DNA of 64,000 nt from Deltaproteobacteria bacterium (GCA_016234935.1 JACRNL010000010.1:124001-188000), one strand, 5' to 3'. Positions 16,486 through 25,741 are shown, counted from the first letter of the stretch. Notes: generated by a model not told the origin, from the sequence alone. Made by a program: numbers and translations.

Positions 16486-16568
16486 ATACAGAGCGTCAGA
16501 ACAAAGCAGACCAAGGCGCGAAGAGAGTGAGGAGCAACGAAGGTATGCGAAGTTATGGCGCTCTGTAT
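16486..16568. repeat. Long imperfect inverted repeat between hsp20 and the XRE gene
   Basis: ATACAGAGCG (16486-16495) pairs with CGCTCTGTAT (16559-16568). The interior (AAGGCGCGAAGAGAGTGAGG, then AGCAACGAAGG) resembles that of the 14579 element read on the other strand (GGCGACGAAGGCAACGA), so both may belong to one family. Confidence 0.7.
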
Positions 16569-16628
16569 GGAAACATGAAGACAGCAACGCGTTAAAAATA
16601 CCCGTTCATCTCATGCAAGGCGTCAAAA

Positions 16629-16665
16629 GGGGCTGAGCCCCCTCAGGGGGTCAAACCCCCTTCAA
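16629..16665. repeat. 18-bp-unit palindromic repeat, intergenic
   Basis: GGGGCTGAGCCCCCTCAGGG continues as GGTCAAACCCCCTTCAA. Two units. Confidence 0.88.
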
Positions 16666-16781
16666 CTACCCGCAAGGCCGCGAAGAAATAAGGCCTCACG
16701 GGTTTTGTTTTATTTCCATGTCTCACCGTCCCTTCCCCCCATTACGGTAACAAACGAGAAATGCTCCAACGGCCGGGCCTG

Positions 16782-17102
16782 TCACAAATATATCGCCTTT
16801 ATCAGCTTTACAATAAGCCTCATCTTTTCTTCACCACCCTTATCAATCAGCGAGTTGACAAGCTCCTTCAACTCTTTTTGAGACTTTCCATGATATGAAA
16901 AATTGAACAGATCGCGCAGTTCAACGCCCAGGGCGGCGGCAAGACTTATGAAGGTGTCAAGCGTGGGGTTTTCCTTGCCCCTTTCGATACTGCTAAGGTA
17001 CTTGGAGCTTATACCCATCTTCTCGGCAAGGACCTCCTGGGACATGCCGCTTGCCCTTCTCAACTCCTTTATCCTCTGCCCTATGAGAGCTTTCACTTGC
17101 AT
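16782..17102 (-). CDS. XRE-family transcriptional regulator
   Basis: 106 residues. The N-terminal helix-turn-helix is clear (RIKELRRASGMSQEVLAEKM, then GISSKYLSSIERGKENPTLD). The C-terminal 40 residues are helical and may dimerise or sense a signal. It is divergent from the unknown gene at 17282, and the 180-base gap holds a strong promoter, so that neighbour is a likely target. Confidence 0.9.
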   Translation of the reverse strand: MQVKALIGQRIKELRRASGMSQEVLAEKMGISSKYLSSIERGKENPTLDTFISLAAALGVELRDLFNFSYHGKSQKELKELVNSLIDKGGEEKMRLIVKLIKAIYL

Positions 17103-17158
17103 CGGGTCATTATCTATATTATCGAATGAGAGTTAAACCATCTGATACAAGAAAAAAC

Positions 17159-17186
17159 TTGACAAAATCTAACCCTTGGTTATAAT
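17159..17186 (+). promoter_or_regulatory. Consensus sigma-70 promoter for the gene at 17282
   Basis: TTGACA, 16-base spacer, TATAAT. It lies in the divergent region next to the XRE gene, which could repress it. The region upstream of the -35 box (17101-17155) is AT-rich. Confidence 0.78.
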
Positions 17187-17281
17187 TTAAAGCTCTCAGA
17201 TAGAATATTACATTAAAAATATAACCGTCGGACTGAGTCATCCTCACGCATTATGAAAATCTTATCTCATATGGAGAGACC

Positions 17282-17827
17282 GTGAATGACATGTTCGAGA
17301 TACATAAACATGATGAAAAAATGTTGATATTCTCAGGAGATGATGAAATCCCCTATTCAATAGGCGGCTTTCTTACCGACAGCGTGGTTTTTAAAATTTC
17401 CGTGGAAGCTGCGCTCTGGTGCAAATCCTACAAGCCTCCAGGCCTTGGCGCAGGCTGTATAATGCCGGAGATAAACTTCCTTGTGATAACCGCCTTGATA
17501 AAAAACCGCGCAGCGCAGTCCCTCGCCATCCCCAGGTCTTCGCCTCCGGTGTTCACACTGCTTGAAGAATACGGCGAGGAACATGCCGTAAGCGCAAACC
17601 CGGCCTTTGCCGGACGCAACCTCACAAGGAAGATATTATCCGGAAGCGTCATCCATCCCAAGTTGCCGCTTAAGGGGGAGCTTGTCTTTGACGTGCCTGA
17701 GGGGGACTATGCTCTTGTTGTATCCAGGGGAGCGCTCGACATGAACGGGTGCATAAAACGCGTGTGCGACATAGGCAGATACAGATTAACTCCTCAAAAT
17801 AAAAACCATACGGACTCTGACGAATGA
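17282..17827 (+). CDS. Uncharacterised protein
   Basis: 181 residues from a GTG with GGAGAG 5 bases upstream; the ATG at 17291 is in the same frame. No signal peptide or membrane helix. I do not recognise the family. The sequence looks like a beta-rich soluble fold, with five Cys spread out and a C-terminal stretch VFDVPEGDYALVVSRGALD. Expression from a near-perfect promoter beside a divergent XRE regulator suggests it is regulated by that protein. Confidence 0.7.
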   Translation: MNDMFEIHKHDEKMLIFSGDDEIPYSIGGFLTDSVVFKISVEAALWCKSYKPPGLGAGCIMPEINFLVITALIKNRAAQSLAIPRSSPPVFTLLEEYGEEHAVSANPAFAGRNLTRKILSGSVIHPKLPLKGELVFDVPEGDYALVVSRGALDMNGCIKRVCDIGRYRLTPQNKNHTDSDE

Positions 17828-17850
17828 CCTTCATCCGCGGCAGGGCTTTT

Positions 17851-18204
17851 TCAGCGGCCTGACAGCAACGCCTTTACTATCCTCCTGTGGCACGGCTCAC
17901 CTTCCCCGCACGCGCAAAGCAGCGTCACGGGCTTGCCATTTTGCCCCTTTATCATTTCCTTAAGCTCATCCATGAGCCGCGTCTTTTCCTCTGATTTATA
18001 TTCCTCAAGATAGCTCTTTTCAAACTTTTCCCAGGTTATTTGCCCTGCCTTCCATTGTCTTATGAGTCCGGCATCCGGGCCGAGGCCCCGAAGCCACGCA
18101 TCCTGCGCCTCTTTCCTTACGCCTCTTGGCCAGTATCTTGTTATTAGCACCCTGAGCCCGTCGTCCTTGCCCCTTGGGCTGTATACGGATTTGGTCTTTA
18201 TCAT
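17851..18204 (-). CDS. DUF488 family protein
   Basis: 117 residues from the ATG at 18204, with AACAGG 8 bases upstream. The DUF488 signatures are visible: RVLITRYWPRGVRKE near the start, PDAGLIRQWKAG in the middle and TLLCACGEGEPCHRR near the end. The family is uncharacterised; the conserved Cys/His cluster at the end suggests metal binding or catalysis. Convergent with the unknown gene at 17282. Confidence 0.85.
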   Translation of the reverse strand: MIKTKSVYSPRGKDDGLRVLITRYWPRGVRKEAQDAWLRGLGPDAGLIRQWKAGQITWEKFEKSYLEEYKSEEKTRLMDELKEMIKGQNGKPVTLLCACGEGEPCHRRIVKALLSGR

Positions 18205-18307
18205 GCGCAGGGCCTGTTTAAGATGCAAAAAAGACCGCTAAAACATCCCTCCGGTTTCAGGCTCTGTCCTGACGGCCGATTCATCCACCATTATCAATCC
18301 ATTCTCC

Positions 18308-19453
18308 TCAGCCTTTTTCATAAAACGCGGCAATGCTCGCCACGACATATTTTTGCTGCGCCGCGCTGAGCTCGGGATATATCGGCAGCGCCATTACCTG
18401 TTTTGCCGCCTTCTCGGACTCAGGCAGGCTCCCTGTTTTATAACTTAGGTATTTAAAACACTTCTGCTGATGGAGCGAAAGCGGATAGTATATCTCCGAG
18501 CCGATGCCCTGGGCCGAAAGATGCGCCCTCAGCTCGTCTCTCTTTTTAGCCCTGATGACGTATTGATTGTAGACCGAAAGGCAGTTGCCTTCAACGTATG
18601 GGACAGCCACCTTGCCTTCCAGCCCGGCCTTTTCAAAAAGCGCGTCGTAGCGCGCGGCGTTCTTTATCCTTCCATCCGTCCATGCGTCAAGGCGTTTAAG
18701 TTTTACCCTGATGACCGCGGCCTGAAGCTCGTCGAGCCTGCTGTTGGCACCGACGAGGTCATGATAATACCGCTTTTTACTGCCGTGGACACGAAGCATC
18801 CTGACCAGTCCCGCGAGCTTCGGGCTGTTCGTAGTGACCATGCCGCCGTCGCCGAAACCGCCGAGGTTCTTCGTGGGATAAAACGAAAAACAGCCCATGT
18901 CGCCGATGGCCCCGGCCTTTTTACCTTTGTATCCAGCCCCGATGGACTGCGCCGCGTCTTCTATGACCGGCAGGCCGTATTTGCGCGCGATCTTATTTAT
19001 CGCCGCCATGTCGGCGCACTGGCCGTAAAGATGCACCGGCAGTATCGCCTTGAAGGGGTTCAACCCCTTGACGCCTTTGGCGCTCTTCTTTAAAACAGCT
19101 TCAACCGCCGCAGGGTCAATGTTGTATGTCCGCGGGTCTATGTCAACGAAGACCGGCAGCGCGCCAAGCCTGGCGATGCTTCCGGCCGTGGCGAAAAAGG
19201 TAAACGGCGTCGTGATGACCTTGTCGCCGATGCCAACGCCTGCGGCCATGAGGGCAAGCAGCAGCGCGTCCGTGCCGGAAGCCACGCCCACGGCGAACCG
19301 CGCGCCGCTGTAAGCGGCTATCTCGGATTCAAGGGCGGCGCAATTTTTACCCAGTATATAATGCTGGGAGTCGCAGACAGTCTTTACTTCCTTCAATACT
19401 TCGGTTCTTATCGACCTGTACTGACCTGCAAGATCTAAAAGCGGGACCTTCAA
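18308..19453 (-). CDS. DegT/DnrJ/EryC1/StrS-family PLP aminotransferase
   Basis: 381 residues. Family landmarks: SGTDALLLAL (PLP phosphate region), VIEDAAQSIGA, and FSFYPTKNLGGFGDGG with the PLP-binding Lys. These enzymes aminate nucleotide-sugar ketones for surface polysaccharides. The loop GVKGLNPFKAIL at about 147-158 is coded by an in-frame copy of the 18-bp palindrome. There are no other sugar-biosynthesis genes nearby. It starts 72 bases after nusB on the same strand. Confidence 0.92.
   Translation of the reverse strand: MKVPLLDLAGQYRSIRTEVLKEVKTVCDSQHYILGKNCAALESEIAAYSGARFAVGVASGTDALLLALMAAGVGIGDKVITTPFTFFATAGSIARLGALPVFVDIDPRTYNIDPAAVEAVLKKSAKGVKGLNPFKAILPVHLYGQCADMAAINKIARKYGLPVIEDAAQSIGAGYKGKKAGAIGDMGCFSFYPTKNLGGFGDGGMVTTNSPKLAGLVRMLRVHGSKKRYYHDLVGANSRLDELQAAVIRVKLKRLDAWTDGRIKNAARYDALFEKAGLEGKVAVPYVEGNCLSVYNQYVIRAKKRDELRAHLSAQGIGSEIYYPLSLHQQKCFKYLSYKTGSLPESEKAAKQVMALPIYPELSAAQQKYVVASIAAFYEKG
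19048..19071. repeat. 18-bp palindromic unit in the degT-like gene
   Basis: CCTTGAAGGGGTTCAACCCC then TTGA. It encodes KGLNPFKA on the minus strand. Confidence 0.85.
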
Positions 19454-19525
19454 TTTTCCACTCCTGTTCCAAATGTTTATTAAATCCCGCTATCAGCGGG
19501 TTTTATTCCTCTATCGGTTTCAGGT

Positions 19526-19948
19526 TCAGCGCGGCGCGCCTTCCGGCCTTTTCTCTTCGGCCTCTCTGTGCATTCTGTCGAGTATGCCGTTGACGAACGC
19601 GCCGGATTCATCCGTGCCGAAACGCTTGGCCAGCTCTACCGCTTCGTCTATGGCCACCTTGAAGGGGACGTCGGAATAGCGCATCTCATATACGGCTATC
19701 CTCAATATATTGCGGTCAACGAGCGGCATGCGCTCGACGCTCCAGTTATCGGAAGATATCTCGATTACGCGGTCTATGTCGCCCTTTTTCTCCAGCACGC
19801 CGCGCACAAGGGCCTCGGCATAATCCTTTACCCCCTCAGGGGGCTGAACCCCCTGAAGGGGTTCAACCCCGGCGCCGCTTTCCTCGGCGATGTCAATACT
19901 GTAAAGCATCTGGACCGCCATCTCTCTTGCCTTGCGCCTGGAGTTCAT
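19526..19948 (-). CDS. nusB: Transcription antitermination factor NusB
   Basis: 140 residues of the all-helical NusB fold: RRKAREMAVQMLYSIDIAE, then VERMPLVDRNILRIAVYEM and VAIDEAVELAKRFGTDESGAFVNGIL. It binds boxA RNA with NusE in rRNA antitermination. A 13-residue stretch (GVEPLQGVQPPEG) in a variable loop is coded by two units of the palindromic repeat. Last gene of the nrdR-rib operon, 3 bases after ribH. Confidence 0.95.
   Translation of the reverse strand: MNSRRKAREMAVQMLYSIDIAEESGAGVEPLQGVQPPEGVKDYAEALVRGVLEKKGDIDRVIEISSDNWSVERMPLVDRNILRIAVYEMRYSDVPFKVAIDEAVELAKRFGTDESGAFVNGILDRMHREAEEKRPEGAPR
19831..19870. repeat. Two 18-bp palindromic units in nusB
   Basis: CCCCCTCAGGGGGCTGAACC followed by CCCTGAAGGGGTTCAACCCC. 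It encodes GVEPLQGVQPPEG. Confidence 0.92.
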
Positions 19949-19951
19949 TTC

Positions 19952-20428
19952 TTATTTCTTCTTATTCAGCGCATTAAGCAGATTGGCCATCTCTATGGCG
20001 GTGAGCGCCGCGTCCCTGCCCTTGTTGCCGGACTTCGTGCCGGCCCTCTCGATGGCCTGCTCAAGGTTCTCGGCCGTGATGACGCCGAAGGCTATCGGAC
20101 AGTCATAGTCCAGAGAGACCTTCGCTATGCCCTTTGCGGCCTCGCCGGCGATGAAGTCGAAGTGCGGCGTGGCCCCGCGTATGACACAGCCGAGGCACAA
20201 TATCGCGTCATAGCCGCCCCTCTTGGCGAGCGCCTTTGCCGCCACCGGCATCTCAAAGGAGCCGGGCACCTTGACGACCTCGATGTCCGCCTCAGACGCG
20301 CCGCTTCTAAGGAGCGTGTCCATGGCCCCGCCAAGGAGCCTGTCGCTTATAAAGTCATTAAACCTGCTGACTACAATCGCAAACCGCAGCCCTTTGCTGG
20401 AAAGCGAGCCTTCATGGATTTTAGGCAT
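19952..20428 (-). CDS. ribH: 6,7-dimethyl-8-ribityllumazine synthase
   Basis: 158 residues, full length, with a strong ribosome site (CAGGAGG). Family motifs are visible: [43 protein letters not shown] and [24 protein letters not shown]. It condenses the pyrimidine with 3,4-dihydroxy-2-butanone phosphate in riboflavin synthesis. It lies between ribBA and nusB; the 114 bases before it carry an intergenic palindromic repeat. Confidence 0.96.
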   Translation of the reverse strand: MPKIHEGSLSSKGLRFAIVVSRFNDFISDRLLGGAMDTLLRSGASEADIEVVKVPGSFEMPVAAKALAKRGGYDAILCLGCVIRGATPHFDFIAGEAAKGIAKVSLDYDCPIAFGVITAENLEQAIERAGTKSGNKGRDAALTAIEMANLLNALNKKK

Positions 20429-20500
20429 TTGCTTCCTCCTGTTTTCTTCTATTCACTTACGCGCCTCTGTCATTCAACAAGTAAAAATCAGATTGAAAGG

Positions 20501-20537
20501 GTCAAGCCCCCTCAGGGGGTTGAACCCCTTCAAGGGG
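20501..20537. repeat. 18-bp-unit palindromic repeat between ribBA and ribH
   Basis: GTCAAGCCCCCTCAGGGGGT continues as TGAACCCCTTCAAGGGG. It ends 6 bases before the ribBA stop codon position. Confidence 0.9.
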
Positions 20538-20542
20538 CGACG

Positions 20543-21778
20543 CTACTTTCCATTGCCCTTTGGTTCGACGCCGTCAAGATTTGACAGGAGGTGCCCCATC
20601 TTTTCCTTCTTGACGCGCAGGTAACTGACGTTCATCGCGTGAGGCGCGGTCTCTATGGGAATCCTCTCGACTATCTCAAGGCCGTAGCCCTCAAGACCGA
20701 CTATCTTCTTCGGATTGTTCGTGAGCATGCGCATCTTTTTGACGCCCAGGTCCAGCAGTATCTGCGCGCCTATGCCGTAATCCCTGAGGTCTGCCTTAAA
20801 GCCGAGCCTCTCGTTGGCCTCGACGGTGTCAAGCCCCATGTCCTGAAGGCAATAGGCCTTTAGCTTGTTGGCAAGCCCTATGCCCCTGCCCTCCTGGTGC
20901 ATGTATAATAATACGCCTTTGCCCTCTTTTTCAATCATCTTCATCGCGCCTTTGAGCTGCTCGCCGCAATCGCAGCGAACAGACCCGAATACGTCCCCTG
21001 TAAGGCACTCGGAGTGCACCCTTACAAGCACAGGATCGTCAGACGTTATCTCGCCCTTTATCACGGCAAGGTGCTCATGAGGGTCAACGTCGTTGACGTA
21101 GGCTATGGCCCGGAACTCCCCGCCGTATCTCGTCGGCAAAGCGGCCTCGGCCACGCGCCTGACGAGGCGGTCTTTTTTAAGCCTGTATTCGATTATATCG
21201 GCGATGGTGACTATCAGCAGGCCGTGCTGCTTCGCAAAGAGCTCAAGGTCGGGCATCCTCGCCATCTCGCCGTCTTCGCGCAGTATCTCGCATATTACAC
21301 CTGCCGGCCTCAGCCCGGCAAGCCTTGAGAGGTCAACAGACCCTTCGGTCTGGCCCGTCCTTACGAGGACGCCGCCCCGGCGCGCGCGCAGCGGAAAGAT
21401 ATGCCCCGGCCTGGCGAGGTCTTCGGGCCGCGCCTTGTCATTGACGGTTGCGAGTATGGTCACGGCCCTGTCCGCCGCGGAGATGCCCGTGGTAATGCCG
21501 TGCTTTGCGTCTATCGAAACGGTAAAGGCCGTTTTAAATGCGGCCGTGTTCTCATCCACCATCGGCTTTAAATCCAGCGCGTCGGCCCCTTCTTCGGTAA
21601 GGGTAAGGCAGATAAGCCCCCTGCCGTGCCTGGCCATGAAGTTAACGGCCTCCGGCGTGACCTTCTCCGCGGCCATGCACAGATCGCCTTCGTTCTCCCT
21701 GTCCTCATCGTCAACAAGGACGACCATCCTGCCGGCCCTTATATGCTCCAGGGCCTCTTCTATTCTCTTGATTGACAC
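20543..21778 (-). CDS. ribBA: Bifunctional DHBP synthase / GTP cyclohydrolase II
   Basis: 411 residues. The RibB half (about 1-200) shows [19 protein letters not shown] and the acidic active site. The RibA half (about 205-400) shows [20 protein letters not shown] with its zinc Cys, [12 protein letters not shown] and [10 protein letters not shown]. It supplies both the butanone phosphate and the pyrimidine precursor for riboflavin. The tail [11 protein letters not shown] may hold a decayed repeat copy. Follows ribE in the operon. Confidence 0.96.
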   Translation of the reverse strand: MSIKRIEEALEHIRAGRMVVLVDDEDRENEGDLCMAAEKVTPEAVNFMARHGRGLICLTLTEEGADALDLKPMVDENTAAFKTAFTVSIDAKHGITTGISAADRAVTILATVNDKARPEDLARPGHIFPLRARRGGVLVRTGQTEGSVDLSRLAGLRPAGVICEILREDGEMARMPDLELFAKQHGLLIVTIADIIEYRLKKDRLVRRVAEAALPTRYGGEFRAIAYVNDVDPHEHLAVIKGEITSDDPVLVRVHSECLTGDVFGSVRCDCGEQLKGAMKMIEKEGKGVLLYMHQEGRGIGLANKLKAYCLQDMGLDTVEANERLGFKADLRDYGIGAQILLDLGVKKMRMLTNNPKKIVGLEGYGLEIVERIPIETAPHAMNVSYLRVKKEKMGHLLSNLDGVEPKGNGK

Positions 21779-21820
21779 TTTTACCGCCTCCGTCTGTATG
21801 CTTCAGTAATCTTAAAAAAA

Positions 21821-21865
21821 CCCCCCTGAGGGGGCTGGACCCCTTGAAGGGACTGGACCCCTCGG
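21821..21865. repeat. 18-bp-unit palindromic repeat between ribE and ribBA
   Basis: CCCCCCTGAGGGGGCTGGAC continues as CCCTTGAAGGGACTGGACCCC. Nearly three units, with GGAC replacing GAAC. Confidence 0.88.
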
Positions 21866-21916
21866 AGCCGCCTGTCCATTAATCCCCGCCACGATGAGCG
21901 TGCAGGCAAGAAAAAT

Positions 21917-22627
21917 CTATCCCTTCTTGAAAAACCCGTGCTCCTTGAGGAACTCTTCCGACACACCCTTCTTCCCTTCCTTCGCGCTTAAAAACCGCTC
22001 CACATACTTCGCCAGCACGTCGGTTTCGATATTGACCGTGCTCCCTTCGGCCTTTGACGGCAGGGTCGTCTTTTCAAGAGTATGCGGAATAATCGCCGTT
22101 TTAAAAAAATCCAACCCCCTGAGGGGGCTGAGCCCCACTTCCGTGACGGTGAGGCTTATCCCATCCACAGCAATCGACCCCTTTTTGACGATTTGAGACA
22201 TCAACCTCTCCGGCACGCTTATCTCAAGGTCAACATGCCGGCCATTTGCGCTCTTTTTCCTTATTGTCCCGATGCCGTCTACATGGCCGGTGACGATGTG
22301 GCCGCCGAGGGGCTTGGAAAGTGTCAGAGCGGCTTCAAGGTTGACATGCGCGCCGCTTTTAAGCGTCCCCAGCGTGGTGAGCTTGAGCGTCTCAGCGCTC
22401 ATGTCAGCCGAAAAAAGGGGGTGACCCCCTTCAACGCACTTTTTAATTTCCGTCACGGTCAAACACGCGCCGTTGACGCTGATGCTGTCGCCAAGGTTGA
22501 CCCCGCTCAGTGGGCGGACATTTTCACGCGCCAAATCAACCAACGCCTCTATTGTTATTCTACCAGAAGCGCCTTTTTTTTCAACAGATTTGACCCTGCC
22601 TATTGCTTCTATTATGCCGGTAAACAC
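21917..22627 (-). CDS. ribE: Riboflavin synthase alpha chain
   Basis: 236 residues from the GTG at 22627 (VFTGIIEAIGRV, the normal N-terminus), with GGAGGG 10 bases upstream; the ATG at 22645 overlaps that ribosome site. There are two lumazine-binding repeats, each with a GDSISVNGACLTV/GSIAVDGISLTV motif, and the end reads ETDVLAKYVERF. Two inserts are coded by palindromes: VEGGHPLFS (22416-22435) and LSPLRGLDFFK (22113-22137), one in each half. It dismutates two lumazines to riboflavin. Confidence 0.94.
   Translation of the reverse strand: MFTGIIEAIGRVKSVEKKGASGRITIEALVDLARENVRPLSGVNLGDSISVNGACLTVTEIKKCVEGGHPLFSADMSAETLKLTTLGTLKSGAHVNLEAALTLSKPLGGHIVTGHVDGIGTIRKKSANGRHVDLEISVPERLMSQIVKKGSIAVDGISLTVTEVGLSPLRGLDFFKTAIIPHTLEKTTLPSKAEGSTVNIETDVLAKYVERFLSAKEGKKGVSEEFLKEHGFFKKG
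22113..22137. repeat. 18-bp palindromic unit in ribE, second half
   Basis: AACCCCCTGAGGGGGCTGAG then CCCCA. It encodes GLSPLRGLD. Confidence 0.85.
22416..22435. repeat. Short palindromic repeat in ribE, first half
   Basis: AGGGGGTGACCCCCTTCAAC, a shorter variant of the family. It encodes VEGGHPLF on the minus strand. Confidence 0.65.
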
Positions 22628-22651
22628 CCTATTGCCGCCCTCCATAACTCA

Positions 22652-23185
22652 TTACTTCGCCTCTGTTCCGTTCGCCTTCAAAAAAATCCGCGCCGGTTCA
22701 TGGCCCATCTTCGCGGCCTTTTTTATGTCGGCCATGCCGTCTTCCTTGTCTTTAAGGAGCAGGTAGGCGTAGCCGCGCGTGTAGTATGCCTTTGCCAGAC
22801 CCGGATCAATATCCAACGCCTTCGTATAATCCCTCACCGCCTGCCAGAGGGAGGTTATGCCGAAATAAGCGTTCCCCCGCTCAAAATAGGCCTCAACGTA
22901 ATTTGGATTTAATTCTATGGCCTTTGAAAAATCATCAATGGCCATTTTGTGGTTCTCAAGGCCTTCATAGGCAAGGCCGCGGTTATAATAAAGCTCCGGC
23001 ACACGGGCGTCTTTTTCTATGGCAAGGTCAAAGGCCGCGACGGCTTCTTCAATCTTCCCTGCCCGTGCAAGCTCCTGCCCCTTTTCAAGCCATTTTACCG
23101 AGTCAAGCCCCTCGCCATTAGCTGCAAACGGCGAAACAAAAAAAACCGCTGCCGTTGCGATGATGAAAAAGACCCTGCCGCGCAT
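22652..23185 (-). CDS. Exported TPR-repeat protein within the riboflavin operon
   Basis: 177 residues. Signal peptide MRGRVFFIIATAAVFFVSPFAANG. Then about four tetratricopeptide repeats with the A-x-x-x-G-x-A-x-x-x-x-P pattern (ELYYNRGLAYEGLENHKMAI, VEAYFERGNAYFGITSLWQA, AKAYYTRGYAYLLL). It presumably acts as a periplasmic protein-binding scaffold. It abuts ribD with no gap and precedes ribE, an uncommon position; no role in riboflavin synthesis is implied by sequence. Confidence 0.88.
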   Translation of the reverse strand: MRGRVFFIIATAAVFFVSPFAANGEGLDSVKWLEKGQELARAGKIEEAVAAFDLAIEKDARVPELYYNRGLAYEGLENHKMAIDDFSKAIELNPNYVEAYFERGNAYFGITSLWQAVRDYTKALDIDPGLAKAYYTRGYAYLLLKDKEDGMADIKKAAKMGHEPARIFLKANGTEAK

Positions 23186-24307
23186 CTAAAAATGCCCCTC
23201 TATAAGGATATCCTTCCCGATCCTTTTCATCGTCATGTCTTTTATCACCAATGCCTTCGACATCTTTTTTATCCCCAGAGGGCCGATGCCTAAGGCAGCG
23301 CCGCCGCCGAGGACAATCGGCGCGATAAAAAAAGATATCCTGTCAACAAGACAGGCCTTGATGAATGACGCGCCAAGAGAGCCGCCGCCCTCCACAAGGA
23401 GGCTGGCGATGGCACGGGAGCCAAGCTCCCTTAAGACCTTTTTAAGGTCAACCCCGCCGCCCATGCCTGCGCTCTTCGGCACTGTCACCACTTCCGCGCC
23501 TTTTGCCCGGGCTTTTTTTATCTTATCAGCCGGGGCCGCGTTCGTTGTAAAAATAATCAGCCGCACTTTTCCTGCATTGTCAAATATCTTCGCATCAAGA
23601 GGCGTCCGGAGCGAGCTGTCCACGACGACGCGGGCCGGGTTCTTCCCCTTTACAAGGCGCACGGTCAGCGCCGGGTCGTCTTTTAAGACCGTATTCAACC
23701 CGACCATAACGGCATCGGACTCTGAACGCATTTTATGGACGTGCCTGCGCGCTTCCACGCCGGTTATCCACTTCGACTCGCCCGCGGCGGTTGCTATCCT
23801 GCCGTCAATGGACATGGCGAGCTTTAGCGTGACGTACGGCATCTTTTTTGTAATATATTTAATATACCACTCGTTGAGTTCCGCGCACTCGAGTTCAAGA
23901 ACGCCGGAGGTGACGTCTATGCCCGCGCGCCTCAAGATGCCGGCGCCCTTGCCGGCCACGAGCCGGTTCGGGTCCAACATGCCGGCGACCACCCTCTTTA
24001 TGCCGGAACGCACGACGGCGCCCGTGCACGGCGGGGTCTTCCCGTAATGGCAGCACGGCTCAAGCGTTACGTAGAGGGTAGCGCCCTTTACGCTCTCCTT
24101 AGCGTCTTTAAATGCCGCTATCTCCGCATGGGGCCGGCCCGCCTTTTTGTGAAAGCCCCTTGCAATGACGCGGCCGTTTTTTACGATGACCGCGCCGACC
24201 GTTGGATTAGGGCTTGTCTTGCCGAGACCCTTTTTCGCAAGCGCGAGCGCCTCGCGCATAAACCTCTCGTCAATGACCGCGTCTGCCGGAGGTTTCGGCG
24301 ACATCAC
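23186..24307 (-). CDS. ribD: Riboflavin biosynthesis deaminase/reductase
   Basis: 373 residues. The N-terminal zinc deaminase domain shows [10 protein letters not shown] and [16 protein letters not shown]. The C-terminal reductase domain starts near [14 protein letters not shown] and includes [16 protein letters not shown] and [13 protein letters not shown]. It catalyses the second and third steps after GTP cyclohydrolase II. It overlaps nrdR by 4 bases and abuts the TPR gene. Confidence 0.96.
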   Translation of the reverse strand: MMSPKPPADAVIDERFMREALALAKKGLGKTSPNPTVGAVIVKNGRVIARGFHKKAGRPHAEIAAFKDAKESVKGATLYVTLEPCCHYGKTPPCTGAVVRSGIKRVVAGMLDPNRLVAGKGAGILRRAGIDVTSGVLELECAELNEWYIKYITKKMPYVTLKLAMSIDGRIATAAGESKWITGVEARRHVHKMRSESDAVMVGLNTVLKDDPALTVRLVKGKNPARVVVDSSLRTPLDAKIFDNAGKVRLIIFTTNAAPADKIKKARAKGAEVVTVPKSAGMGGGVDLKKVLRELGSRAIASLLVEGGGSLGASFIKACLVDRISFFIAPIVLGGGAALGIGPLGIKKMSKALVIKDMTMKRIGKDILIEGHF

Positions 24308-24771
24308 TTATTCCCTTTTTTTACGTCTATTATTTCCTTCAGCTCCGCCATGAACTCGTTGATGTCGCGGAACTCGCGGTAGACCGAGGCGAACCGGACA
24401 AAGGCCACCTCGTCGAGTTTTTTAAGCTCGTCCATAACGGCCTCGCCGATGGCGGCGCTTGGCATCTCCTTTTCGCCGGAGTCCAGAAAACGCATCTCAA
24501 TCTTATCAACGGTCTTTTCTATCTCACCCGTGGCGATGGGCCGCTTCTCACAGGCCTTCTTTATTCCGCCAAGTATCTTCGCCCTGTCGAAAAGCTCTCT
24601 CCTGCCGTCCTTTTTCATGACGATAGGCAGGCTCTCCTCCACCCTCTCATAGGTGGTAAAGCGCTTTGCGCACTGAAGACACTCACGCCTCCGGCGCGTT
24701 GTGGAGCCGTCCTGAGACAGGCGCGAGTCAATCACCTTGTCTTCGATATAACTGCAAAAAGGACATTTCAT
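24304..24771 (-). CDS. nrdR: Transcriptional repressor NrdR
   Basis: 155 residues from the ATG at 24771 (MKCPFC, the usual start). The zinc ribbon is CPFC...CLQC, with [20 protein letters not shown]. The ATP-cone (about 45-140) starts near [15 protein letters not shown]. It represses ribonucleotide reductase genes in response to nucleotide state. First gene of the nrdR-ribD-TPR-ribE-ribBA-ribH-nusB operon, a widely conserved order apart from the TPR gene. Confidence 0.96.
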   Translation of the reverse strand: MKCPFCSYIEDKVIDSRLSQDGSTTRRRRECLQCAKRFTTYERVEESLPIVMKKDGRRELFDRAKILGGIKKACEKRPIATGEIEKTVDKIEMRFLDSGEKEMPSAAIGEAVMDELKKLDEVAFVRFASVYREFRDINEFMAELKEIIDVKKGNK

Positions 24772-24813
24772 AAGGGTAATATACAAAAAATAAGTTTAAA
24801 GGACAAGGGGAAT

Positions 24814-24885
24814 GCCCAGCGCCACTTTCCGTTGCCAACGCCCGTATTATGCACGGACTTTCGATAATGGAAAGTGGCGCCGGGC
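24814..24885. repeat. 72-bp palindromic element, intergenic copy
   Basis: GCCCAGCGCCACTTTCC pairs with GGAAAGTGGCGCCGGGC (16 of 17). It has the same length and arm sequence as the copy inside selB at 10746-10817, and shares the interior GTTGCCAACG/GCTGCCAACG. Confidence 0.88.
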
Positions 24886-24902
24886 AAGCCCCTTTAAAAA
24901 CT

Positions 24903-24936
24903 AAAGCCCCCTGCGAAAAGGCAGGGGGCTTTTAGA
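24903..24936 (-). terminator. Rho-independent terminator of the HU gene
   Basis: AAAGCCCCCTGC and GCAGGGGGCTTTT around a 6-base loop, ~80 bases past the HU stop when read on the minus strand. Confidence 0.88.
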
Positions 24937-25013
24937 AAACTTGTCTTTGTTGAAGGTCTTAAAATGGTTCACCCGAAGAGGCATGAATACAGAGCCTTTC
25001 ACGCGCTGGGCGC

Positions 25014-25298
25014 TTAGCTGCCGAGGACCGCGTCCTTGCATGCCTTTGCCACTCTGAACTTGACGACCCTCTTTGCCGGGATCTTTATCGGGTCGCCGGT
25101 CTGCGGGTTTCTGCCGACACGCGCCTTCCTCTTTACGAGGACGAGCTTGCCTATTCCGGGGATAGTGAAGGAATTCTTCGCTTCCCTGTAAGCGAGCTGC
25201 GCGATCTGGCCTATGATCTCTCCCGCGGCCTTCTTCGTGATGCCTGCCTTTGTTGCGATGTGTTCTGTAACCTGGGACTTTGTCAACGGCTTGGACAT
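25014..25298 (-). CDS. HU/IHF-family DNA-binding protein
   Basis: 94 residues with AGGAGG upstream of the ATG. Typical features: N-terminal TKSQVTEHIATKAGITKKAA, the core FTIPGIGKLVLVKRKARVGRNP with the DNA-intercalating loop, and IPAKRVVKFRVAKACKDAV at the end. A nucleoid-associated protein that bends DNA. Monocistronic, with its own terminator. HU or IHF subunit identity cannot be settled by eye. Confidence 0.93.
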   Translation of the reverse strand: MSKPLTKSQVTEHIATKAGITKKAAGEIIGQIAQLAYREAKNSFTIPGIGKLVLVKRKARVGRNPQTGDPIKIPAKRVVKFRVAKACKDAVLGS

Positions 25299-25711
25299 TT
25301 GAACCTCCTGTGGTTTTAGTATCTGAAACAGACCTTAAAACTCGGTGTCGATTGCGCATTCAGCATGCACGCGGCGCGCGTGCCGTAGTATATCTTAATA
25401 GGATTCTTTTTTTTTGCAAGAAAAAAATGCACAGACCTTTTTCGTCAGAAGCAGCGGAGCCGGCAGACGAACCCGACCCGGCATTCCAGAACTTCCGCAA
25501 AATTTAATGAACTTTATCACCAAAAGAACAATTTGTCAATAGCCGCCAAGCTCCCTCGACACGGAAGAAAATACCTGTTTTGACCGCATTTTTACTGCCT
25601 GCTTCGCAATATCAGCAAGCGGGCTTCCAGCCTCCGCGGGCGCATGAGCATCCGCCTTCCGGCCAACCGGCGCCAACGCTCTTTTTTAACCGGAGTCCGC
25701 TTGAATTTTTA

Positions 25712-25741
25712 TTGACATGTATCGCCTTGGAATGTTATAAA
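25712..25741 (+). promoter_or_regulatory. Sigma-70-like promoter of the tRNA-Ala gene
   Basis: TTGACA (25712-25717), 18-base spacer, TATAAA (25736-25741), 74 bases upstream of the mature tRNA 5' end. The rest of the 25299-25711 gap shows nothing else I can name. Confidence 0.72.

Noticed and set aside
19568..20584. 338-codon open frame opposite nusB and ribH
   Set aside because: Lies entirely antisense to two well-supported genes, and its translation has no recognisable family. High GC gives long antisense frames.
24301..24800. FMN riboswitch controlling the riboflavin operon
   Set aside because: The operon begins with nrdR and I could not find the conserved RFN element in its leader or before ribE/ribBA.
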